Below, piece after piece: positions 8,516 through 15,954 of a stretch of 44,664 bases of DNA. A model generated the notes under the pieces. It was not told the DNA's origin. It saw only the letters and a list, made by a program, of their open reading frames with translations, and made no database searches. The translations under genes and the position numbers were made by a program. The stretch covers positions 1 through 44,664 of the forward strand of contig CALWNO010000020.1 in NCBI GenBank assembly GCA_944382785.1, given 5' to 3'. Each line of letters begins with the position of its first letter. Within the stretch, counting starts at the first letter, position 1. Source of the stretch: an uncultured Gemmiger sp. (lineage in GTDB: Bacteria; Bacillota; Clostridia; Oscillospirales; Ruminococcaceae).

Positions 8516-9550
8516 ATGTCGGTCCGCAGGAAAGATACCATCGTTTTTGAGCATCCCCCCGTCATCTCCGCCTGGGCCGCCGTGGGCGGCAAGCGGGAAG
8601 GGGAGGGGCCTCTGGCCTCCGGCTTCGACCTGCTGGTGGAGGATGCTGCCTTCGGCCCGGAGGGCTGTTCCGGCTGGGAAAGCGCCGAGACCATGCTCCA
8701 GTCCAAGTGCGCCAGGATCTGCCTGCGCAAGGCAGGCATCTCGGCCCGGGAGGTCAACCTGGCATTTGCCGGGGACATGCAGGCCCAATGCACCGCCAGT
8801 GCTTACGCCATGCGGGCGCTGGGCGTGCCCTTTGCCGGGTTGTACGGGGCCTGCAGCACCATGACGGAATCTCTCTGTCTGGGGGCTGCCTTCGCCGGGG
8901 CAGGGTACAGCGAGCGCACCCTGGTCATGACCAGCAGCCACTTCTGTGCCGCCGAACGCCAGTTCCGCACCCCGCTCACCTATGGCGGCAAGCGCACCAC
9001 CACTGCCCAGTGGACCGCCACCGCCGCCGGGGCCTGCCTGCTGCGCCCGGCGGGGACGGCGGGCATCCCGGTGCTGTCGGTGACCTTCGGCCGGGTGCAG
9101 GACTACGGGGTGCACGACATCAACAATATGGGGGCTGCCATGATGCCCGCGGCGGCTTCCACCCTGCTGGCCTACTTCCATGCTTTTGATGCTTCTCCCC
9201 AGGACTTTGACGCCATCCTCACCGGGGACCTGGGGGAGGTGGGCAGTGAACTGCTGTGCACCCAGATGCGCCGGGAAGGCTACGACCTTTCCAACCACTG
9301 GGATTGCGGCTGCCTGCTCTACGATACCTCCCGCCAGAACGTACAGGCGGGGGGCAGCGGCCCGGGCTGCAGTGCGGCGGTGCTGTGCGCCCGGGTGCTG
9401 CCCCGGCTGCAGCGGGGAGAGTGGAAACGGGTGCTCTTCCTGTCCACGGGGGCGCTGATGAGCCAGACCACCTTCCTGCAGGGAGAAAGCATCCCCGGCA
9501 TCGCCCATGCGGTGGAGCTGGGGGCACCGAAGGAGGCAGCGACCGTATGA
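8516..9550 (+). CDS. spoVAD: Stage V sporulation protein AD (SpoVAD)
   Basis: The soluble thiolase-fold subunit that binds dipicolinic acid for the SpoVA channel. The 344-residue protein contains characteristic segments such as GVPFAGLYGACSTMTESL, TSSHFCAAERQFRTP and TGDLGEVGSELL. The ATG at 8516 is favoured over the GTG three codons earlier because GGGAGGG lies nine bases upstream. It starts six bases after spoVAC and overlaps spoVAE by four bases (ATGA), so the three are translationally coupled. Confidence 0.95.
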   Translation: MSVRRKDTIVFEHPPVISAWAAVGGKREGEGPLASGFDLLVEDAAFGPEGCSGWESAETMLQSKCARICLRKAGISAREVNLAFAGDMQAQCTASAYAMRALGVPFAGLYGACSTMTESLCLGAAFAGAGYSERTLVMTSSHFCAAERQFRTPLTYGGKRTTTAQWTATAAGACLLRPAGTAGIPVLSVTFGRVQDYGVHDINNMGAAMMPAAASTLLAYFHAFDASPQDFDAILTGDLGEVGSELLCTQMRREGYDLSNHWDCGCLLYDTSRQNVQAGGSGPGCSAAVLCARVLPRLQRGEWKRVLFLSTGALMSQTTFLQGESIPGIAHAVELGAPKEAATV

Positions 9551-9903
9551 GCTATCTGTGGGCATTTGTCATCGGTGGGGCCATCTGTGTGGTGGGGCAA
9601 CTGCTGCTGGATTACACCGCCCTGAGCCCCGCCCGCATCCTCACCGGGTATGTGGTGACCGGGGTGGTGCTCAGCGCGGCAGGACTGTACCAGCCCTTGG
9701 CCGACCTGGCCGGGGCGGGGGCCAGCGTGCCCCTGCTGGGGTTCGGCCATCTGCTGGCCCAGGGGGTCTGCCGGGCGGTGGACGAGACCGGCCTGCCCGG
9801 GGTTTTTACCGGGGGGCTGTGCGCCGCTTCCGGCGGGGTGACGGCCAGTCTGGTCTTTGCCCTGCTGGCGGCGCTGGTGGGCCGCAGCCGGGACCAAAAC
9901 TGA
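9547..9903 (+). CDS. spoVAE: Stage V sporulation protein AE (SpoVAE)
   Basis: A small membrane subunit (118 residues) of the SpoVA dipicolinate channel. It starts MSYLWAFVIGGAICVVGQLL and contains the family segment GAGASVPLLGFGHLLAQGV followed by GVFTGGL. Three to four membrane helices are expected. The ATG overlaps the spoVAD stop codon (ATGA). The frame is open well upstream inside spoVAD, but the overlap start matches family length. Confidence 0.93.
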   Translation: MSYLWAFVIGGAICVVGQLLLDYTALSPARILTGYVVTGVVLSAAGLYQPLADLAGAGASVPLLGFGHLLAQGVCRAVDETGLPGVFTGGLCAASGGVTASLVFALLAALVGRSRDQN

Positions 9904-9924
9904 ACATGAGGGCATAAAAACGAA

Positions 9925-9962
9925 AATTCCCGCCTCGGGGCTGAAACCCCGGGGCGGGAATT
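9925..9962 (-). terminator. Terminator between spoVAE and rpsT
   Basis: Ten-bp perfect arms AATTCCCGCC (9925-9934) and GGCGGGAATT (9953-9962) with an inner GGGG/CCCC pairing. The minus strand continues TTCGTTTTTATG, which fits termination of rpsT; the plus side, after spoVAE, has a weaker T-run. Confidence 0.8.
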
Positions 9963-9976
9963 GTTCTTGCTGGAAT

Positions 9977-10246
9977 TTACTGCGCAGCGGAAACCTTGTG
10001 GTTGCGCTTAGCCATGCGGCTGACCTTGCGGGAAGCAGTGTTCTTATGGATGACACCCTTGCTCTTCGCGGAGTCAATGGCGGCGACAGCCGCGCGGATG
10101 GCGGCGTCCTTGTCAGCAGCATTGCTGTCGATGGCAGCGTCTGCCTTTTTGATCACTGTTTTCAGGCTGGTCTTGATGGCCTTGTTGTGCATAGCCTCTT
10201 TCTTGGCCTGCACCACGCGGTCCTTCTGGGATTTAATGTTAGGCAT
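9977..10246 (-). CDS. rpsT: 30S ribosomal protein S20
   Basis: A small basic protein (89 residues) that binds 16S rRNA in the 30S subunit. It starts MPNIKSQKDRVVQAKKEA, and its C-terminal half (GVIHKNTASRKVSRMAKR) is diagnostic of S20. A GGAGGTGG site lies just upstream, which fixes the start and excludes the longer open frame. Monocistronic, with a -10-like TATAAT on the minus strand at 10288-10283. Confidence 0.97.
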   Translation of the reverse strand: MPNIKSQKDRVVQAKKEAMHNKAIKTSLKTVIKKADAAIDSNAADKDAAIRAAVAAIDSAKSKGVIHKNTASRKVSRMAKRNHKVSAAQ

Positions 10247-10443
10247 TCGTTCCACCTCCTTGGTTGACCCATAACAGTACAAATTATACTAGCATATTTT
10301 TTAGCGTGTTGCAAGACCTTTTTGAAATTTTTTTGGCGTACATTTTGTGGTTTTCGGCGTTTGGCGGGGCATTTCCGCCCTCCGGCAGGCAACTCCGTCC
10401 CCCGGGTTGCATATACTCAACTTCAGGGAGAGGAGGGATCGCT

Positions 10444-11586
10444 ATGTGGAATCTGCGCCGCGGCCTGGCACGTCTGGGAGCCGGTGCCCTGGCGGTGGTG
10501 CTGGGGGCCGGGTGCCTCTGGGCGGCGGGGCGCGGGCCGTTCGGAGACTGGGGCCTGCGGACGGCGGCCCTGCTGGTGACCCCCGCCGCAGCCCTCAGCG
10601 CCTGGCAGGAGCAAGCGGCGGCCGATGCCCACACCACCCAGACCATGGCGGCGCCGCCCGCAGCCACGCCGGCCCCCGCCGCTGAAGCCACTCCGGAACC
10701 GGTCTCCACCCCGGAACCGGCCGCCGCTTCCACCCCGGCTTCCACACAATCCCCGGCGGTCACCGCGCCGCCGGACCTGACCAACACCGGGGCCATCCAG
10801 GCCAAGTTTTATTCCCAGGGCAGCGGGGAGGGATATGTACAGCTGGAAGCAGGCAGTATCAAGAACTCCACACAGCACACCGACGCCGAGCTGGCCGCAG
10901 CCGCCGACGGCCCCTTGCCCTTTGACCTGGAGCTGGACAGCGAGGAGCCCCAGGTGCTCATCCTGCACACCCACGCCACCGAAACCTACCAGACCTGGGA
11001 CGACCCCATCTATGACCTCAACTTTACCGGTCGGACCACCGATACCTCTCTCAACATGTGCGCGGTGGGGGACCGGATGACCGAGATTCTGAACGAGGCG
11101 GGCATCTGCACCGTTCACGACACCACCCTCCACGATTCTCCCAGCTATACCGAAAGCTATGCCCGCAGCGCCCAGACCGCCCGGGCCTGGCTGGAAAAAT
11201 ACCCCAGCATCAAGGTGATCCTGGATGTGCACCGGGACGCCATCGCCAACTCGGACGGGACCATCGTGAAGCCCCTGTGTCAGATCGACGGCCAGGACAC
11301 CGCCCAGGTGATGATCATTGCCGGGTGTGATAACGGCGGCACGGTCAACCTGCCCAACTGGCAGCAGAACCTGAAATTTGCCGCCGCCTGGGAGTCTCAG
11401 ATGGAAACCCTCTACCCCGGACTGACCCGCCCGGTGCTGTGCGGATACCGGTTCTACAACCAGGATGTGACCACCGGCAGCCTGCTTATTGAGATCGGCG
11501 GCCACGCCAATACCCTGACCGAGGCGGTGCGCGGGGGCGAGTACGCCGCCCGGGCGCTGGCGGCCCTGTTCCGGGGACAGGGCTGA
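10444..11586 (+). CDS. spoIIP: Stage II sporulation protein P (SpoIIP)
   Basis: A mother-cell peptidoglycan amidase/endopeptidase that, with SpoIID and SpoIIM, thins the septum and drives engulfment. The 380-residue protein has an N-terminal membrane anchor, then a Pro/Ala/Thr-rich linker (about 60-112), then the catalytic domain. Zinc-binding-type residues are seen in LILHTHATETY (His175/His177, Glu180) and VILDVHRDA, and the C-terminus has LLIEIGGHANT. The ATG at 10444 follows GAGAGGAGGG. A CATATACT sequence about 30 bases upstream resembles a sigma-E -10, but no -35 is clear. Monocistronic. Confidence 0.94.
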   Translation: MWNLRRGLARLGAGALAVVLGAGCLWAAGRGPFGDWGLRTAALLVTPAAALSAWQEQAAADAHTTQTMAAPPAATPAPAAEATPEPVSTPEPAAASTPASTQSPAVTAPPDLTNTGAIQAKFYSQGSGEGYVQLEAGSIKNSTQHTDAELAAAADGPLPFDLELDSEEPQVLILHTHATETYQTWDDPIYDLNFTGRTTDTSLNMCAVGDRMTEILNEAGICTVHDTTLHDSPSYTESYARSAQTARAWLEKYPSIKVILDVHRDAIANSDGTIVKPLCQIDGQDTAQVMIIAGCDNGGTVNLPNWQQNLKFAAAWESQMETLYPGLTRPVLCGYRFYNQDVTTGSLLIEIGGHANTLTEAVRGGEYAARALAALFRGQG

Positions 11587-11596
11587 GAATTTGGGC

Positions 11597-11625
11597 TGTA
11601 CATTCCCTCTCCGATGCGCTATAAT
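11597..11625 (+). promoter_or_regulatory. Sigma-A promoter of asnS
   Basis: TGTACA, a 17-base spacer and TATAAT lie about 40 bases before the ATG. The leader is too short for a T-box element and none is visible. Confidence 0.6.
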
Positions 11626-11664
11626 ACCCATATCTATATTGTATTTAGAGGAGAGGGGAACCCC

Positions 11665-13062
11665 ATGGATTACCTGAAAAACCGGATCGAGTTGTCCAAG
11701 CTTTACACCGACACCCCCGCCGATGGTACGGTCGTGACCGTCTGCGGCTGGGCCAAGACGGTGCGTGATTCCAAAAAGATCGGCTTCATCTCGCTGACCG
11801 ACGGCAGCTGCTTCAAGCCGGTGCAGATCGTGTTTGAGGCCGCCCGCCTGGAAAACTACGCCCAGGTGGCCAAGTGCGGCCTGTATACCAGCTTTGCGGT
11901 CACCGGGCGCCTGGTGCTGACCCCCGGCGCCCGCCAGCCCTTTGAGATCAACGCCGACGAGATCGAAATCCTCGGCGTCTGCGGCCCCGAATATCCGCTG
12001 CAGAAGAAGAAGATGAGCACCGAGTACCTGCGTACCATGACCCATCTGCGCCCGCGCACCAACACCTTCCTGGCGGCCTTCCGCCTGCGCGGCCAGGCGG
12101 CTTACGCCCTGCACCGCTTCTTCAACGAGAACGGCTTCACCTATGTGCACACCCCCATCTTCACCAGCTCCGACTGCGAGGGCGCCGGTGAGATGTTCCA
12201 GGTCACTACCATGAACCTGTGCGACGTGCCCCGCAACGAGGACGGCAAGGTGGATTTCAGCCAGGACTTCTTCAAGTGCCCGGTGAACCTGACCGTGTCC
12301 GGTCAGCTGGAAGCTGAGGCCCTGGCCATGGCCCTGGGCAAGGTGTACACCTTCGGCCCCACCTTCCGCGCCGAGAAGAGCTACGATACCCGCCACGCCG
12401 CCGAGTTCTGGATGATCGAGCCGGAAATGGCCTTTGCCGATCTGGACACCTATATGAACACCGCCGAGGCCATGACCAAGTATGTCATCCGCTATCTGCT
12501 GGACCACTGCGCCGACGAGCTGGCCTTCTTCAACCAGTTCTTCGACAAGGGCCTGCTGGAGCGTCTGCAGCTGGTGGCCGACAGCGACTTTGCCCGGGTC
12601 AGCTACACCGACGCCATCGAACTGCTGAAAAAGAACGACGCCAACTTCCAGTACAAGGTGTACTGGGGCATGGACCTGCAGACCGAGCATGAACGCTACC
12701 TCACCGAGCAGGTGTTCAAGAAGCCGGTCTTTGTCACCGACTATCCCAAAGAGATCAAAGCCTTCTATATGCGGATGAACGACGACGGCAAGACCGTGGC
12801 CGCCGCGGATATGCTGGTGCCGGGCATTGGCGAGCTCATCGGCGGTTCCCAGCGTGAGGAACGCCTGGATGTGCTGACCCAGCGGATGCAGGAACTGGGC
12901 CTGAAGCAGGAGGATTACGACTGGTACCTGGACCTGCGCCGGTTCGGCAGCGTCAAGCATGCAGGCTACGGCCTGGGCTTCGAGCGTCTGCTCATGTACG
13001 TCACCGGCATTCCCAACATCCGTGACGTCATCCCCTTCCCGCGCACCTGCGGTGGTTTCTGA
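11665..13062 (+). CDS. asnS: Asparaginyl-tRNA synthetase
   Basis: Charges tRNA-Asn with asparagine using ATP; a class IIb synthetase. The 465-residue protein has an N-terminal OB-fold anticodon-binding domain (about 1-130). The catalytic core shows motif 2 ([25 protein letters not shown]) and motif 3 ([15 protein letters not shown]), and the C-terminus [14 protein letters not shown] is typical of AsnRS. The ATG at 11665 follows GAGGAGAGGGG. It overlaps mutY by one base (TGATG). Confidence 0.97.
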   Translation: MDYLKNRIELSKLYTDTPADGTVVTVCGWAKTVRDSKKIGFISLTDGSCFKPVQIVFEAARLENYAQVAKCGLYTSFAVTGRLVLTPGARQPFEINADEIEILGVCGPEYPLQKKKMSTEYLRTMTHLRPRTNTFLAAFRLRGQAAYALHRFFNENGFTYVHTPIFTSSDCEGAGEMFQVTTMNLCDVPRNEDGKVDFSQDFFKCPVNLTVSGQLEAEALAMALGKVYTFGPTFRAEKSYDTRHAAEFWMIEPEMAFADLDTYMNTAEAMTKYVIRYLLDHCADELAFFNQFFDKGLLERLQLVADSDFARVSYTDAIELLKKNDANFQYKVYWGMDLQTEHERYLTEQVFKKPVFVTDYPKEIKAFYMRMNDDGKTVAAADMLVPGIGELIGGSQREERLDVLTQRMQELGLKQEDYDWYLDLRRFGSVKHAGYGLGFERLLMYVTGIPNIRDVIPFPRTCGGF

Positions 13063-14102
13063 TGCGGGGCGTCGCCGCAAAACTGCTGCCCTGGTTTGAA
13101 CAGCATCGAAGGCTTCTGCCGTTCAGGCAGGAGCCTTCGGCTTACCATATCTGGGTCAGTGAGATCATGCTCCAGCAGACCCGGGTGGCCGCCGCTTTGC
13201 CCTACTATGAGCGCTTTGTGGCCGAGCTGCCCACCCCGGCGGATCTGGCGGCCTGCCCGCCCGACCGCCTGCGCAAGCTGTGGCAGGGGCTGGGCTATTA
13301 CAGCCGGGCCGCCAATATGCAGAAAGCCGCCCAGCAGGTGTGCGACCTGTACGGCGGGGAACTGCCCGCCGACTGGCAAGCCCTGCGGGCCCTGCCCGGC
13401 ATCGGGGATTACACCGCCGGCGCCATTGCCAGCATCGCCTTCGGCATTCCTGCTCCGGCGGTGGACGGCAACGTGCTGCGGGTCTTTGCCCGTATTTTTG
13501 ATGATGACGCCGACATCACCCGCCCGGCCACCAAACAGCTGTTTACCCAGCGGGTGATGGAGGAGATGCCCAAGGCTACGCCCGGCCCTTATAACGAGGC
13601 TCTCATGGAGTTGGGGGCCCTGGTCTGTGTGCCCGGCACCCCTCAGTGTGAAGTCTGCCCGCTGCGGAGTCTATGCAGCGGCTACGCTTCGGGGCGGGCG
13701 GCCTCCCTGCCGGTAAAACCGCCCAAAAAGGAAAAGAAAAAGGTCCCGGTCACTGTGGCCCTCATTGAAAGTGAGGCCGGGTATCTGCTGCAGCGCCGTC
13801 CCGCCCGGGGGCTGCTGGCCAATCTGTGGCAGCCCCTGTGCTTTGAGGGGGAAAGCCTGACACGGGACCAGCTGGCCCGGAAGCTGGACGCCATGGGGGT
13901 GCCGGTGACCTGGGGGGACGCCCTGGACCCCGCCCGCCATGTGTTCACCCACCGTATCTGGGAGATGAACGGCTGGAAGGGCACCGCCCCCGCCTGCTCG
14001 CTGCCCGAAGGCTGCGCCTGGGGCCGGGCGGACGATGCAACGGGAATTTTCACTGTGCCAAGCGCTTTTGCAGCCTATGTGCCCGGTGCGGGAAACCAAT
14101 AA
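13062..14102 (+). CDS. mutY: A/G-specific adenine DNA glycosylase MutY
   Basis: Removes adenine mispaired with 8-oxoguanine in base-excision repair. The 346-residue protein has the N-terminal glycosylase motif SEIMLQQTRV (catalytic-type Glu34), the helix-hairpin-helix LPGIGDYTAGAI and the VDGNVLRVFARIF segment with the catalytic-type Asp. A C-X6-C-X2-C-X5-C [4Fe-4S] loop (VCVPGTPQCEVCPLRSLC) follows. A C-terminal Nudix-like domain from about residue 225 should recognise 8-oxoG. The start overlaps the asnS stop. Confidence 0.96.
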   Translation: MRGVAAKLLPWFEQHRRLLPFRQEPSAYHIWVSEIMLQQTRVAAALPYYERFVAELPTPADLAACPPDRLRKLWQGLGYYSRAANMQKAAQQVCDLYGGELPADWQALRALPGIGDYTAGAIASIAFGIPAPAVDGNVLRVFARIFDDDADITRPATKQLFTQRVMEEMPKATPGPYNEALMELGALVCVPGTPQCEVCPLRSLCSGYASGRAASLPVKPPKKEKKKVPVTVALIESEAGYLLQRRPARGLLANLWQPLCFEGESLTRDQLARKLDAMGVPVTWGDALDPARHVFTHRIWEMNGWKGTAPACSLPEGCAWGRADDATGIFTVPSAFAAYVPGAGNQ

Positions 14103-14154
14103 TTTTTCACAGGATTTTCGCGATACCGGTTGGTAAAATTTTACGTTTGTGTTG

Positions 14155-14183
14155 TTGTATTCTAACCCGACGTCGGTTATAAT
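14155..14183 (+). promoter_or_regulatory. Sigma-A promoter upstream of the small acidic-tail membrane protein
   Basis: TTGTAT, a 17-base spacer and TATAAT. The spacer contains the palindrome CGACGTCG. The 95-base leader that follows has GC-rich inverted repeats (GGGC/GCCC around 14205-14230). Confidence 0.6.
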
Positions 14184-14278
14184 AAAAGCAGCTGACCCCG
14201 GTATGCCCGCCCAAAGGGCCCGGCATGCCCACACAATGCGGTCCGCCCTGGCGGTCCGCCGGTTCGGAGGAATGTATT

Positions 14279-14521
14279 ATGATGAAAAAATCCACGTTTG
14301 GCGTTGCTTTGGCTTTCATCGCGGCTGCGGCCGGCATTTTGACCGCTGTGGCGCTGTATCTGCGCCGCCGGGAAAAGGAACTGGACGAGTACGAGCGTCT
14401 GTTGTACAGCAACAACGAGTATGACGACGACGAGGATGAGGACACCATCTACGAGCCCATCGAGACCGAACCGGCCAAGCCTGAAGAGGAACCCGCCGGT
14501 GACGAGGCGACCGCCGACTGA
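14279..14521 (+). CDS. Small single-pass membrane protein with acidic tail
   Basis: An 80-residue protein I do not recognise. It has one membrane helix (about 6-26), then RRREKELDEYERLL, then a very acidic C-terminal half with runs of Asp/Glu ending in EEEPAGDEATAD. The positive patch right after the helix suggests the acidic tail is cytoplasmic. Two adjacent ATG codons exist; the one at 14279 has TCGGAGG eight bases upstream. It is followed in the same direction by the two degenerate M23 proteins, with no terminator seen between, so it may share their transcript. Confidence 0.7.
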   Translation: MMKKSTFGVALAFIAAAAGILTAVALYLRRREKELDEYERLLYSNNEYDDDEDEDTIYEPIETEPAKPEEEPAGDEATAD

Positions 14522-14642
14522 TTCGTTCGCCGCATAAGACCTGTGCAAAGACGGCCAGGTATGGTTGGTGTGCGCCCTTGTGCGCTCCGGACTGTACCCG
14601 GCTTTTGCTTTCGGCATCCGGCTGCAACAGGAAGGAACCGGT

Positions 14643-15896
14643 ATGAAAAAACTGCTGCTCTGGCTTCTGATGGTGGTGCTGATGGTCGCTCTGCTTCTGG
14701 GCGGGGCGGCTGCGGCGCTGTATGCCATGACAGGGGAAAACAAACTGCCCCAGACCCACCCCACTCTCGGGGAGGCCGCCCTGGAACCCAACGGGTATGA
14801 ATGGACGGTGCCGGTGCTGGGGGATGTGGTGGAGCGGAATTTTTCCAGCCTGACCAATCTGACCGTGCAGAAACTGGGAGACATGGGGGATACCACCCCC
14901 GTGCTGACCTTGCCCGACTGGGTCAACCGTTCGGAGATGACCCTGACCGGACCGGACGGCACTGTGGCCGTCCAGGGGGATGCCGCTGCCTACATGGAAT
15001 ATGTCTACACACAAAACGGCCAGTATCAGCTGGATCTGACCCTCTACCGGGACCCCCAGCCAGACGTGCGCGGGGTGTCCACCGGCTGGTATGCCTACCG
15101 GGTCAACTATACGGTGAACATCCAGCCCAAGGCCACCCTCAGCACCACCAGCGCCTCTCAGGGCACGGTGGTGGCGGTGTCGGTCACCGGCATCCTGGAC
15201 GACAGCACCCCCACCCTGGAAAGTGATCTGGGAACCATCTGGTTCCGCAAGACGACGGACGGATTCATGGGGTATATCCCCATCACCTACAATACATCCG
15301 GCGGCGAGCACCCGCTGACCCTGACCTGTGGGGAGCTGGTGCAGGAGCTGTCCCTTTCGGTCACCGAAAACAAGGTCTCCACCGTGCAGGTGGAAGCGGA
15401 GGAAGAGGTGACCGCACCGGGGGCTTCCGACCAGTACCGCAATGCCATCTGGCCGCTGTATACCCAGGGCAGCAGCGAAAAACTGTGGCAGGGGGCTTTT
15501 GCCGCTCCTTGTACCAGCCTGCCCACCGCCCAGTATGGCGACCGGCTGATGACCGACGGCCAGGTGACCGGACGGTCCACCGGGCTGACCTACGCCGCGG
15601 CCGAACCCGGCAGCACGGTCAGCGCGCCCCAGAACGGGACTGTGGAGTATGCGGGGGAACTGGCTCTCACCGGCGGCACGGTGGTCATTGACCACGGCTG
15701 CGGGGTCAAGAGTTATCTGTTCGGTCTGGGCAGTGTCAGCGTGCAGCGGGGCCAGACCGTTACCCGCGGGGATACCGTGGGCACCACCACCGATGTGCAT
15801 GATCTGATCTACGAGCTGCGCATCGGCAATAAATCCGTGGATCCCGCCGCGGCCATCAAAGGCTCCAGCGGTTTGCAGTATCAGGAAAACAGGTGA
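14643..15896 (+). CDS. Membrane-anchored protein with a degenerate M23 (LytM-like) domain, copy 1
   Basis: A 417-residue extracytoplasmic protein: N-terminal anchor (residues 3-28), then a beta-rich region with Ig-like character (about 60-270), and a C-terminal M23-like beta-barrel (about 300-405). The barrel is recognisable from GTVVIDHGCGVKSYLFGLGSVSVQRGQTVTRGDTVG. The zinc ligands of active M23 peptidases are not there: the H-x-G-x-D site reads STGLTY and the H-L-H site reads DLIYEL. It is therefore predicted inactive, comparable to SpoIIQ-type scaffold proteins of B. subtilis. AGGAAGGA precedes the ATG. It shares architecture with the next gene; SpoIIQ-like function is inference. Confidence 0.78.
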   Translation: MKKLLLWLLMVVLMVALLLGGAAAALYAMTGENKLPQTHPTLGEAALEPNGYEWTVPVLGDVVERNFSSLTNLTVQKLGDMGDTTPVLTLPDWVNRSEMTLTGPDGTVAVQGDAAAYMEYVYTQNGQYQLDLTLYRDPQPDVRGVSTGWYAYRVNYTVNIQPKATLSTTSASQGTVVAVSVTGILDDSTPTLESDLGTIWFRKTTDGFMGYIPITYNTSGGEHPLTLTCGELVQELSLSVTENKVSTVQVEAEEEVTAPGASDQYRNAIWPLYTQGSSEKLWQGAFAAPCTSLPTAQYGDRLMTDGQVTGRSTGLTYAAAEPGSTVSAPQNGTVEYAGELALTGGTVVIDHGCGVKSYLFGLGSVSVQRGQTVTRGDTVGTTTDVHDLIYELRIGNKSVDPAAAIKGSSGLQYQENR

Positions 15897-15954
15897 GCAT
15901 GCCGCCTGCGGCATCCCCTTGTTTGTTGCATATAGAGTATGGGACGGGTTAGTT

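Noticed and set aside
9256-9550. Possible SpoVAD-SpoVAE fusion or frameshift
   Set aside because: The frame of spoVAE is open upstream by chance; the ATGA overlap and normal lengths of both proteins argue for two separate genes.
10423-13080. Open frame of 885 codons on the minus strand
   Set aside because: Antisense shadow of spoIIP and asnS, with no domain or ribosome site.
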